From Thermopetrobacter sp964430935 (GTDB taxonomy: Bacteria > Pseudomonadota > Alphaproteobacteria > Rhizobiales > Aestuariivirgaceae), in the NCBI GenBank assembly GCA_964430935.1, contig CAYSHK010000028.1, forward strand, positions 1-50,331: a DNA stretch of 50,331 nt, given 5' to 3'. The position numbers and the translations under genes were made by a program. Within the stretch, counting starts at the first letter, position 1; every line of letters begins with the position of its first letter. Positions 11,822 to 19,908 of this stretch are shown piece after piece. The notes under the pieces were generated by a model. It saw only the letters and a program-made list of their open reading frames with translations, was not told the origin of the DNA and made no database searches.

Positions 11822-14089
11822 TCAACGGGAATAGAGGGTGACACCGTTCTCCCTGGCGAACAGGGCGGCCCTTTCGCGAAGCGACGTGCCCCCCTCCTCC
11901 AGCCACTGCGGAATGAGCCGGGCCAGCCGCCCCCGGTCGAGAGAGCGCACCATGGCCTTCACCGGCCCCACGGCCGCCGGGGCCATGGACAGCGACGTGA
12001 AGCCCAGTCCGAGAAGAATCATGGCGTCCAGCGGATTTCCCGCCATCTCCCCGCACAGGGAGACATGGGTTCCCGCCTCCCGCGCCGTGCGCGCCACCTG
12101 GTCCAGCAGGCGCACCATGGCGGGATGCAGGGGATCGTACCTGTGCGCCACGCGGGGATGCGAACGGTCGGCGGCGAAGAGGAACTGCATCAGATCGTTC
12201 GAGCCCACCGAGAGAAAGTCCGCATGCCGGCTCATCTCCCTGATCTGATAGACCAGCGCGGGCACCTCCAGCATGGCCCCCACCTTCACCCGCACGGGCG
12301 TGCGCCGTCCGAGCCTCCGCATCTGCTCCAGCTGGCCGGCGACGACGGCCCGCGCGGCGAGAAATTCCGCGACATCGGCCACCATCGGGAACATGATGTG
12401 GAGCACCCTGCCCGCGGCGGCGGAAAGCAGCGCCCGCACCTGGGCCTTCAGAAGCCCCGGCCGGTCCAGTCCCATGCGGATCGCCCGCCAGCCCATGGCC
12501 GGATTCTCCTCCCGCTCCGTGCGGAAGTACGGAAGCACCTTGTCCGACCCAACATCCAGCGTGCGGAACACCACCGGCTTGTCGTCGGCCGCCTCGAGCA
12601 CCGCCCTGTAGTGCCGTTCCTGCTCCTCCCTCCCCGGCAGCTTGCGGGTCATCATGAACTGCAGCTCGGTGCGGTAGAGCCCGATTCCGTCGGCTCCGGA
12701 ATCCTCCAGATGGGGCAGGTCCACCAGCAGTCCGGCATTGATGTTCAGTGTCACCCGCACGCCGTCCCTGGTGATCGCCGGCTTGTCCTTCAGACGCGCG
12801 AAACGGGCCTGGCGGCGCGCATAGAGGCGGACCTTCTCGCGATAGGCCTCCACGAGCTCCGTGTTGGGGCGCACGTGCACGTCCCCCGTGCGTCCGTCGA
12901 GAATGACGGCATCGCCGGTCTCCACGAGATCGGTGATGTAGTCCACCTGTCCCACCGCGGGGATCTCGAGGGCCCTGGCCACGATCGCCGCGTGCGACCC
13001 CGCGCCCGCCTCCTCGAAGATCACGCCGCGCAACTTCTCCCGGTCGTAGTCCAGCAGCTCCGCGGGCCCCATGTTGCGCGCGATCAGAATGGTGTCCTTC
13101 GGCAGCCGCGAGCGCGCCGCCGTCTGGGTCTGGCCGGTGAGTATGCGCAGCAGCCGGTTGGCGAGATCGTCCAGATCGTGCATCCGTTCCCGCAGGTAGG
13201 GATCGGACTGCCGCAGCATGCGCGCGCGGTTGTCGGACTGCACCCGCTCCACCGCCGCCTCGGCGGAGAGACCGTGGCGGATCATCTCCTCGATGCGCCG
13301 CACCCAGCCGCGATCGTTGGCGAACATCCGCACCGTCTCGAAGATCGCCGCATGCTCGCCCTGCCCGGCCAGCCCGGTGGTGGAAATGAGCCTGTCCACC
13401 TGCACCCGCAGACGCTCCAGCGCCCTCTCCAGTCGGGCGATCTCCGCGTCCACGCTGTCGGCGACGAAATTCGTGATCACCACCCGCGGCTGATGCAGCA
13501 CGGCAAGCCCCAGGGCCACGCCGGCATTCAGACCCTCGCCCCTCAGATGCAGCCGGCGCGCCCGCTCCTCGCCGCGCGCCTCCCTCTCCATCCTGAATTC
13601 CGGCGAGGCCAGGAACTCCGCCAGCACCATGGCGGTCGTCTGCAGGGCCTCCTCCTCCTCCTCGCTGTAGTGGCGCGGCCTGCGGTTCTGCACCACGAGG
13701 ACGCCAGTCACGCGGCCGCCGCGCAGGATGGGCACGCCGAGGAAGGAGGAATAGATCTCCTCGCCCGTTTCGGGGAGGTACTTGAAGGCCGGATGGGCCT
13801 GCGCGTCGGACAGATTCAGGGTTTCCGCCGTCTTCGCGATGGTGCCGACGAGTCCCTCGCCGACCTTGAGGTGCACCCGGTGGACGGCGTCGGGCTTCAG
13901 TCCCTCGGTCGCATAGAGTTCCAGAAGGTCGTCGTCCGTGGCGACATAGATCGAGCAGACCTCCGCCACCACGTTGGAGGCCACGAGCCTGGCGATTCTG
14001 TCGAGCTTGCGCTGCGCCGTCTCCTGCTCCGCCATGACCTCGCGCAATCTGCGGAGCAGGACGCGCGGGCCGAAGGCGGGAAAGGGCAT
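11822..14089 (-). CDS. ptsP: Phosphoenolpyruvate-protein phosphotransferase PtsP (EI-Ntr)
   Basis: First enzyme of the nitrogen PTS, passing phosphate from PEP to NPr and EIIA-Ntr. The 755 residues comprise an N-terminal GAF domain (about 15-150, with VAEVCSIYV), the HPr-binding and phospho-His domain (GAGSHAAIVARALEIP) and the C-terminal PEP-binding TIM barrel (GLYRTELQFMM, LCGEMAGNP). The start at 14089 has GGGAGGA 9 nt upstream and overlaps the stop of a short leader ORF by one base (TGATG). An ATG at 14131 has no ribosome site. Confidence 0.94.
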   Translation of the reverse strand: MPFPAFGPRVLLRRLREVMAEQETAQRKLDRIARLVASNVVAEVCSIYVATDDDLLELYATEGLKPDAVHRVHLKVGEGLVGTIAKTAETLNLSDAQAHPAFKYLPETGEEIYSSFLGVPILRGGRVTGVLVVQNRRPRHYSEEEEEALQTTAMVLAEFLASPEFRMEREARGEERARRLHLRGEGLNAGVALGLAVLHQPRVVITNFVADSVDAEIARLERALERLRVQVDRLISTTGLAGQGEHAAIFETVRMFANDRGWVRRIEEMIRHGLSAEAAVERVQSDNRARMLRQSDPYLRERMHDLDDLANRLLRILTGQTQTAARSRLPKDTILIARNMGPAELLDYDREKLRGVIFEEAGAGSHAAIVARALEIPAVGQVDYITDLVETGDAVILDGRTGDVHVRPNTELVEAYREKVRLYARRQARFARLKDKPAITRDGVRVTLNINAGLLVDLPHLEDSGADGIGLYRTELQFMMTRKLPGREEQERHYRAVLEAADDKPVVFRTLDVGSDKVLPYFRTEREENPAMGWRAIRMGLDRPGLLKAQVRALLSAAAGRVLHIMFPMVADVAEFLAARAVVAGQLEQMRRLGRRTPVRVKVGAMLEVPALVYQIREMSRHADFLSVGSNDLMQFLFAADRSHPRVAHRYDPLHPAMVRLLDQVARTAREAGTHVSLCGEMAGNPLDAMILLGLGFTSLSMAPAAVGPVKAMVRSLDRGRLARLIPQWLEEGGTSLRERAALFARENGVTLYSR

Positions 14090-14184
14090 CAGCCGGCGTC
14101 CTCCCTGTGCGGGAATTTTCGCCACGCGCATACGGGGGCGAACGGAGCCGCGGCGGAAACGCGAATGCCTGTCGCTGCCTTCAT
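14089..14184 (-). CDS. Possible 31-residue leader ORF coupled to ptsP
   Basis: Starts MKAATGIRVSAAA and ends HREDAG. Its ATG follows a strong ribosome site (GAGAGGAGCAC), clearly better placed than anything for an extended ptsP. Its TGA overlaps the ptsP ATG as TGATG, the arrangement of termination-reinitiation coupling. The peptide has no recognised family. It could be an upstream ORF tuning ptsP translation, or chance. Confidence 0.4.
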   Translation of the reverse strand: MKAATGIRVSAAAPFAPVCAWRKFPHREDAG

Positions 14185-14239
14185 GTGCTCCTCTCTCCCC
14201 TCTCCGCCGCAGCCGTGTATCCGGCGGTCGCCATGGCTC

Positions 14240-15493
14240 TCAGGCGGCGTCGAGCCCGTATGCGGAATGCAGGGCCCGGATGGCCAGTTCCACGTAGGCC
14301 TCGTCGATCAGCACCGAAACCTTGATCTCGGAGGTGGTGATGGCCTCGATGTTTATACCCTTTTCGGCCAGCGTGCGAAACATCTTCGAGGCGACGCCGG
14401 CGTGGGAGCGCATGCCCACGCCCACCACGGACACCTTGGCCACGTCCGAGGAGGACGCGATCTCGCGGAAGCCGATGCTATCGCGCTCCCGCTCCAGCAC
14501 CTCGAGCGCCCGCTTCAGATCGTTGCGGCTCACGGTGAAGGTCAGATTGGCGAATTCACCATCGGCGGAAACGTTCTGCACGATCATGTCCACGGAGATG
14601 CCGGCATCCGCCAGCGGGCCGAAGATCGACGCGGAGACGCCCGGCTTGTCCTTCACGCCCCGGATCGCCACCTGCGCCTCGTCACGGGAATAGGCGATTC
14701 CGCTGACAACCTGCTGTTCCATGATCTCGTCCTCGTCGCAAACCAGCGTTCCGGGCCCGCGCCCGTCCTCGGTCACCTGGAAGGGCGAATCCGGCGGATC
14801 GAAACTGGACCGCACCCTGAGCGGCACCTTGTAGACCATGGCCAGCTCCACCGACCGTGTCTGGAGCACCTTGGCGCCGAGGGAGGCCAGCTCGAGCATC
14901 TCCTCGTAGGAGATCTTTTCGATTCTGCGGGCCTTCGAGTCAATACGCGGATCCGTCGTGTAGACACCGTCCACGTCCGTGTATATGTCGCAGCGGGCGC
15001 CGAGCGCCGCCGCCACGGCCACCGCGGACGTGTCGGATCCGCCCCGCCCCAGCGTGGTCACCCGACCGTCCGGACCGACGCCCTGGAAGCCGGCTATGAC
15101 GTTGACCCCGCCCTCCTCGAGCGTCTTCACGAGATTATCGGGCGGAATGTCGAGAATGCGCGCCCTGGCGTGCATCCCGTCGGTCCTGACGGGGATCTGC
15201 CAGCCGGCCCACGAGCGGGCGGGAATGCCCATCCGCTGCAGCACCATGGCCAGCAGACCGGAGGTGACCAGTTCGCCGGAGGACACGACCGCGTCGTACT
15301 CCGCCGGATCGAACATCTCGCAGGCGTCCTCGCACCAGCCCACGAGCTCGTTGGTCTTTCCGGCCATGGCCGAAACCACGACCGAAACCTGGTGGCCGGC
15401 CTTCACCTCGCGTTCCACGTGGCGCGCCACGTTCCTGATCCTGTCCATGTCGGCAACGGAGGTGCCGCCGAATTTCATCACCAGCCGGCTCAT
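14240..15493 (-). CDS. lysC: Aspartate kinase
   Basis: First step of the aspartate family pathway (Lys, Met, Thr, diaminopimelate). The 417 residues carry the kinase signature VMKFGGTSVA at the N-terminus, LGRGGSDTSAVA and DVDGVYTTDPR, then two ACT domains (VSASIFGPLADAGISVDMI; VASKMFRTLAEKGINIEAI), so feedback control by end products is expected. It is the monofunctional class. It is first in the minus-strand block leading into ptsP and diverges from ubiG. Confidence 0.96.
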   Translation of the reverse strand: MSRLVMKFGGTSVADMDRIRNVARHVEREVKAGHQVSVVVSAMAGKTNELVGWCEDACEMFDPAEYDAVVSSGELVTSGLLAMVLQRMGIPARSWAGWQIPVRTDGMHARARILDIPPDNLVKTLEEGGVNVIAGFQGVGPDGRVTTLGRGGSDTSAVAVAAALGARCDIYTDVDGVYTTDPRIDSKARRIEKISYEEMLELASLGAKVLQTRSVELAMVYKVPLRVRSSFDPPDSPFQVTEDGRGPGTLVCDEDEIMEQQVVSGIAYSRDEAQVAIRGVKDKPGVSASIFGPLADAGISVDMIVQNVSADGEFANLTFTVSRNDLKRALEVLERERDSIGFREIASSSDVAKVSVVGVGMRSHAGVASKMFRTLAEKGINIEAITTSEIKVSVLIDEAYVELAIRALHSAYGLDAA

Positions 15494-15628
15494 GACTGTC
15501 CCTGGCCTCTTGCAAGATGTCGACGCCCCGGCAGGGGCGCCGACCGCCGAAGTCGAAGGAATTGCGCACTCTCTTAAGGCAAGAGGCGTCCCCTTGCAAC
15601 ACCATGCGGAAGCCGCGCCCGCCGTGCC

Positions 15629-15657
15629 TTGCCGCCACGGCCGCCGCAGGCTATTCA
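15629..15657 (+). promoter_or_regulatory. Candidate promoter of ubiG
   Basis: TTGCCG (15629-15634), 17 nt, TATTCA (15652-15657), with a predicted start about 35 nt before the ubiG ATG. It lies in the 204-nt divergent region between lysC and ubiG; the lysC promoter must be on the other strand here, where TTGCAA-N17-TAAGAG is a weaker candidate. Confidence 0.45.
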
Positions 15658-15697
15658 GTTGGACGGACTTCCATATTCCTCAGGACTTCGAACGCCC

Positions 15698-16471
15698 ATG
15701 ACCGATCCGCAGAAGGCCCCCTCCCTCGACGAGGCGGAAATCGCCAAGTTCTCCGCCATGGCGGCGGAGTGGTGGCGCCCCGACGGCAAGTTCGCCGTCC
15801 TCCACGCCTTCAATCCGGTCCGCCTGGCATTCATCCGCGACCACGCCACCGCCGCCTTCGGCCTCGATCCGAAGGCGAAGAAGCCGCTGGAAGGGGTGCG
15901 CATCCTCGACATCGGCTGCGGCGGCGGCCTCATTTCCGAACCGCTGGCCCGCCAGGGCGCCCGCGTCACCGCCATCGACCCCTCGGAGAAGAACATCGGC
16001 ACCGCCTCCGTCCACGCGCGGGAGCAGGGCGTGGAGATCGACTACCGCGTCGCCACGGCCGAGGATCTGGCCCGGGCCGGTGAAAGCTTCGACGTCGTGC
16101 TCAACATGGAGGTGCTGGAGCACGTCGCCGATCCACGCGCCTTCACGGCCACCTGTTCCGCGCTCGTCCGGCCCGGCGGGCTGATGTTCTGCGCCACCAT
16201 CAACCGGACGCTGAAGGCCTTCGCCCTGGCCATCGTCGGCGCGGAATACATCCTCGGCTGGATGCCGAAGGGCACCCACCACTGGGAGAAGTTCATCACC
16301 CCGGAGGAGCTGAAGGGCTGGCTGGAGGAGAACGGCCTCTCCGTGCTCGAGGAGACCGGCGTCGCCTACAATCCCTTCACCGGAAAGTGGCTGAAGGCTC
16401 CCCGCGACATGGACGTCAACTACATGCTGGTGGCGCGACGGACGGAGCCGGGAGCGGACCCGGCGGACTGA
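15698..16471 (+). CDS. ubiG: Ubiquinone biosynthesis O-methyltransferase UbiG
   Basis: SAM-dependent enzyme doing both O-methylations in ubiquinone synthesis. The 257 residues include the UbiG N-terminal EIAKFSAMAAEWWRPDGKFAVLH, motif I ILDIGCGGGLISEPLARQGA, and the C-terminal HHWEKFITPEEL and MDVNYM segments. The start at 15698 is the one that places the conserved DEAEIAKFSA near the N-terminus; AGGA lies 12 nt upstream. It ends 8 nt before the convergent DUF1178 stop. Confidence 0.95.
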   Translation: MTDPQKAPSLDEAEIAKFSAMAAEWWRPDGKFAVLHAFNPVRLAFIRDHATAAFGLDPKAKKPLEGVRILDIGCGGGLISEPLARQGARVTAIDPSEKNIGTASVHAREQGVEIDYRVATAEDLARAGESFDVVLNMEVLEHVADPRAFTATCSALVRPGGLMFCATINRTLKAFALAIVGAEYILGWMPKGTHHWEKFITPEELKGWLEENGLSVLEETGVAYNPFTGKWLKAPRDMDVNYMLVARRTEPGADPAD

Positions 16472-16479
16472 CGGCCCCT

Positions 16480-16938
16480 TCAGTTCCCGTCGTCGGGAAG
16501 CGGCGGAAGCGGCATCACGTCTATGCCCTCCTCGCGCAGTTCCCGGGCGTCCTCCGCCGTCGCCTCCCCCCAGATGGGACGTCCCTCCGTCGCCCCCTCG
16601 GCATGCCTGCGCCGCGCCTCCTCGGCGAACCGCGGCCCGACGTATTCCGCGCGTTCGCGGACCATGGCGTGCATCTCGCGCACGAACTGGCGCATGAGCC
16701 GCGCATGCCGCGCCGCATCGTCCGCGGCGGGACCGGAAGAACTCTTCGGCGGTTCCTCCCCGCCACGGTCGCCCTTCGAGGGTATCGCGGGGGCCGCGAT
16801 CTGACGCTCCACCCGGGTGTCGCCGCACACGGGACAGCCGACCAGCCCCTCCTCCCTCTGGCGCTCGAAGGTTTCCGAGGAGGAGAACCAGGCCCGGAAG
16901 GCATGGCCGTTCCCGCAGATGAGATCGTACCGGATCAT
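16480..16938 (-). CDS. DUF1178 family protein
   Basis: A 152-residue protein whose first 50 residues carry the family pattern: IRYDLICGNGHAFRAWFSS followed by a CPVCG knuckle, four-cysteine/histidine candidates for a zinc ribbon. The C-terminal half is helical and charged, with MRQFVREMHAMV and an IWGEATAEDARELREEGI motif typical of the family. Function unknown. Its ATG overlaps the nitrilase stop by 4 nt, so it is the last gene of the comF-grxC-nitrilase-DUF1178 run. Confidence 0.88.
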   Translation of the reverse strand: MIRYDLICGNGHAFRAWFSSSETFERQREEGLVGCPVCGDTRVERQIAAPAIPSKGDRGGEEPPKSSSGPAADDAARHARLMRQFVREMHAMVRERAEYVGPRFAEEARRRHAEGATEGRPIWGEATAEDARELREEGIDVMPLPPLPDDGN

Positions 16939-17798
16939 CTTTCCAACGCCCGATCCACCGCCGGCGGATCGAACTCCCGCTCGTTCCGCAGCACGGGAAT
17001 GCGCGCCCGCACGTCCGCCACCCGGTCCATGTCCAGGTCGGCCCGGATCACCGCCGGCTCCTCCCCGGCCTCCGCAAGAATCTCGCCCCATGGGGAGACG
17101 ATCAGGCTGTGCCCGTACGTGGCGCGTCCGCTCTCGTGCCGACCTCCCTGCGCCGCCGCCAGCACGAAGGCCCCGTTCTCGATGGCGCGGGCCCGCAGCA
17201 GCACATGCCAGTGCGCCCGTCCCGTCGGGACGGTGAAGGCCGCCGGCACCGCCAGACATTCCGCCCCCGCCTTCGCCAGGGTCCGGTAGAGGGCCGGAAA
17301 GCGCACGTCGTAGCAGATCGACATGCCGATGCGGACATCATCCGCCTCCGCCAGCACCGCCCGTCCGCCGGGCCGGATGTAGGCCGACTCGCGGTAGTCC
17401 CTCTCGCTGCCGCCCAGCCGCACGTCGAACAGATGGATCTTGTCGTACCAGGCCCGGATCCGGCCCGCCGGATCGAAGAGGATGGAGCGGTTGGCGAGCC
17501 TGTCGTCGTCCGCATCCCCGGTCCGCAGGGCCAGCGATCCCACGTGCAGGAATATCCCCAGCTCCGCGGCCAGGGCCGAGAACGCGGCCACGGAGGCGTC
17601 GTCCTCCATGGTGCCGACGAGGGACCCGACCCGCGCCTTGTCCTCGTCCATCAGGACGGTGTTCTCCGGCGTCAGAACGTAGCGCGCCCCAGCCGCCGCG
17701 GCTTCCCGGATCAGCTCCGAGGCGGCGCGCACCCCGGCCTCGGGATCGAGTCCCGAGCACAGCTGCACGCAGGCCGCTCTCAGCACCCGTCCCATCAT
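16935..17798 (-). CDS. Carbon-nitrogen hydrolase (nitrilase superfamily, Nit1/NitFhit-like)
   Basis: A 287-residue hydrolase with the Glu-Lys-Cys triad visible as LTPENT, YDKIHLFD and SICYDVRFP. Its closeness to the Nit1 branch suggests amide repair (deaminated glutathione amidase) rather than nitrile breakdown; the adjacent glutaredoxin gene fits a glutathione context, but this is inference. GGAGGA precedes the ATG at 17798, which overlaps the grxC stop as ATGA; a second ATG follows immediately. Confidence 0.9.
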   Translation of the reverse strand: MMGRVLRAACVQLCSGLDPEAGVRAASELIREAAAAGARYVLTPENTVLMDEDKARVGSLVGTMEDDASVAAFSALAAELGIFLHVGSLALRTGDADDDRLANRSILFDPAGRIRAWYDKIHLFDVRLGGSERDYRESAYIRPGGRAVLAEADDVRIGMSICYDVRFPALYRTLAKAGAECLAVPAAFTVPTGRAHWHVLLRARAIENGAFVLAAAQGGRHESGRATYGHSLIVSPWGEILAEAGEEPAVIRADLDMDRVADVRARIPVLRNEREFDPPAVDRALER

Positions 17799-18058
17799 CC
17801 ATCCTCCGCAAGGAGCGGATCGAGCCGGCCCGCCGCATCGAGCGCGGCCATGTCGTCGTATCCCCCGATGTGCCTTCCGTTGATGAAGATCTGCGGAACG
17901 GTGTGCCGGCCGTTCGCCTTCTCGGTCATCCTTCGGCGCCCCTCGGGATCGAAGGTGACGTCGATCTCGGTGAACTCCACCCCCTTGCTGCGCAGGAGCC
18001 GCTTTGCCGCATGGCAGTAGGGGCACATCTGCGTGGCGTATATGATGACCTCGGCCAT
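17795..18058 (-). CDS. grxC: Glutaredoxin 3
   Basis: An 87-residue thioredoxin-fold dithiol glutaredoxin. The active site CPYC is at residues 12-15; TVPQIFING supplies the cis-proline and GGYDDMAALD the glutathione-binding end. The start MAEVIIYAT is preceded by GGAGG; an upstream extension has no support. It is the second gene of the operon with comF. Confidence 0.95.
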   Translation of the reverse strand: MAEVIIYATQMCPYCHAAKRLLRSKGVEFTEIDVTFDPEGRRRMTEKANGRHTVPQIFINGRHIGGYDDMAALDAAGRLDPLLAEDG

Positions 18059-18104
18059 ATGGATACCTCCAGACGTGTTGCCGCCGTGCTCGCGATCCGG
18101 GGCT

Positions 18105-18890
18105 TCATATATGAAGGGCTCCGCCATCTCCCGCAAGAGCGAAAACCAGCACCTCGACCCGCTCCGCCCCGGCCTCGCGCAGCGCCCTGCAGCAGTCCTC
18201 GGCCGTGGCGCCCGTGGTCATCACGTCGTCCACCAGCACCACCGACGCCCCGTTCACAGCCGCCACCCGCTCCGGCGGCACCGCGAAGGCGTTGCGCACG
18301 TTGCGCCGCCTGTCGTCACCGGAGAGGCCCACCTGCGGGCGCGTGGGTCTCACGCGGGAGAGCGCCTCCGGCATGTAGCGCGCGCCGGTCATGCGCGCCA
18401 TCCTGCGCGCAAGCAGAGCCGACTGGTTGAATCTGCGCCGCCACAACCTGCCCCTGTACAGCGGCACCGGCACCACGAGCACCCCGGGCCGCAGTCTCGC
18501 GCCCGCCGCGCGCACCATGAGCGCGGCCATCAGGGCCACCCCCTCGTGGCGGTCGCGATACTTGAGCCCGTGCACCAGCCTGCGCGCCCCGCCCTCGAAC
18601 AGCACCGCGGCACGCACGCCATCCCAGGCGCGCCCGGCGGCCAGGGCGGGCGCGGAGAGAAAATCCGCGGCCTCGCCCTCATGGGCCAGCGGCCTGCCCG
18701 TGACGGGGCAGCACGGCTCCTCGATGAATCGCAGGTCGCTCCAGCAGGACGCGCACAGCCCGGATGCCGCACGGACCGCCGCACCGCAGAGCACGCATGA
18801 CGGCGGCAACAGCAGATCGGCGACCGGACCACCGATTCTCTCCGCCCATCGCGCGAACCTGACGGCGGCATCCGCCGGCCACGGGAACAT
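18105..18890 (-). CDS. comF: ComF family phosphoribosyltransferase-like protein
   Basis: A 261-residue protein with an N-terminal zinc-finger pair (CVLCG, CASCW, then CCPVTG) and a C-terminal type I PRTase fold with the PRPP loop VVLVDDVMTTGAT. The RRRFNQSALLAR segment is typical of ComF. ComF is linked to DNA uptake in competent bacteria, but its distribution is far wider and its substrate unknown. It is first in the run comF-grxC-nitrilase-DUF1178. Confidence 0.92.
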   Translation of the reverse strand: MFPWPADAAVRFARWAERIGGPVADLLLPPSCVLCGAAVRAASGLCASCWSDLRFIEEPCCPVTGRPLAHEGEAADFLSAPALAAGRAWDGVRAAVLFEGGARRLVHGLKYRDRHEGVALMAALMVRAAGARLRPGVLVVPVPLYRGRLWRRRFNQSALLARRMARMTGARYMPEALSRVRPTRPQVGLSGDDRRRNVRNAFAVPPERVAAVNGASVVLVDDVMTTGATAEDCCRALREAGAERVEVLVFALAGDGGALHI

Positions 18891-19004
18891 GGCTCCGTCT
18901 CCTCCTCACGACCCCGCCCCTCCGGCGAGAATGCTGGACGAATGCGGCACGGACGTGCAACACATTCCCCGGAAGAACGTCGGGCCGCAGATGATGGAAC
19001 CACC

Positions 19005-19895
19005 ATGAACCGGGGACCGTTCGACAGACAGCTCGTGGCCGCCAGACTGCGGCGCGCCATGCGGAACGGACCGCAGAACCATCCGGACTACCTGCACCGC
19101 CACGCGCTGGAGGAGGTGGCCGCCCGCCTCTCCGCCGTGAACCGCACGTTCCACCGGGCCATGATCTGCACCGCCGCGCCGCGGGACGCGGCCGGGCGCA
19201 TCGCCGACACCGGACGGGTCGAACGGATCGTCCGGGCCGCGCCACCGGGCGTCCCGGAAGCCGCCGACGCGGACTGCATCGTCGATCCGGAGCGGCCCGA
19301 CCTGCCGGAAGAGAGTCTGGATCTCTTCATCTCCATCTTCGATCTGGCCTTCGTCAATGACCTGCCGGGCGCCCTCGCCGCCATCCGCCGGGCGCTGCGG
19401 CCGGACGGCCTGTTCCTGGCGGTGCTGCCCGGCGGAGAGACCTTCCACGAACTGCGCGCCGCATGGGCGCTGACCGACACCGAGCTGGACGGGGAGCCCG
19501 CGTTGCGCGTCGCCCCCTTCTGCACACTGGAGCAACTGGGAAGCCTGCTGCAGATCGCCGGCTTCGCCCTGCCGGTCACCGACTCCGAACGGCTGGTGAT
19601 CCGTCATGCGGACGCGCTCTCCCTGATGCAGGAGATCCGGGCCATGGGGTGGTCCAATCCCCTGAAGGGCCGCCCCCGGCGCCCCGTGACGCGGAGACGG
19701 CTGGCCCTCGCGGCGGCCCGGCTGGAAGAGGCCTTCTCCGATCCCGACGGCCGGATACGCACCACGGTGGAGCTCTGCCATCTGTCGGGCTGGGCGCCCC
19801 ACGAAAGCCAGCAGAAACCCGCCGCGCCGGGATCCGCAGACATCCATCTCGGCGAAGCCCTGGCCGCCTGCCGGCCACCGCGCGAAGACGGATGA
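19005..19895 (+). CDS. NDUFAF5/BioC-like methyltransferase-fold protein
   Basis: A 296-residue protein of the alphaproteobacterial family related to mitochondrial complex I assembly factor NDUFAF5. The Methyltransf_11 end is clear (SLDLFISIFDLAFVNDLPGAL, RRALRPDGLFLAVLPGGE) as are the family C-terminal features (RTTVELCHLSGWAPHESQQK). The expected SAM motif I (a D/E-x-G-x-G loop) is not visible; the region reads ICTAAPRDAAGRIADTGRV. The ATG at 19005 gives the usual FDR-type N-terminus. It diverges from comF. Confidence 0.82.
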   Translation: MNRGPFDRQLVAARLRRAMRNGPQNHPDYLHRHALEEVAARLSAVNRTFHRAMICTAAPRDAAGRIADTGRVERIVRAAPPGVPEAADADCIVDPERPDLPEESLDLFISIFDLAFVNDLPGALAAIRRALRPDGLFLAVLPGGETFHELRAAWALTDTELDGEPALRVAPFCTLEQLGSLLQIAGFALPVTDSERLVIRHADALSLMQEIRAMGWSNPLKGRPRRPVTRRRLALAAARLEEAFSDPDGRIRTTVELCHLSGWAPHESQQKPAAPGSADIHLGEALAACRPPREDG

Positions 19896-19908
19896 ACGGG
19901 ATCCCGGA

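Noticed and set aside
12065..15577. 1170-codon plus-strand open frame antisense to ptsP and lysC
   Set aside because: It runs across two real genes and their spacer with no domain; a composition artefact.
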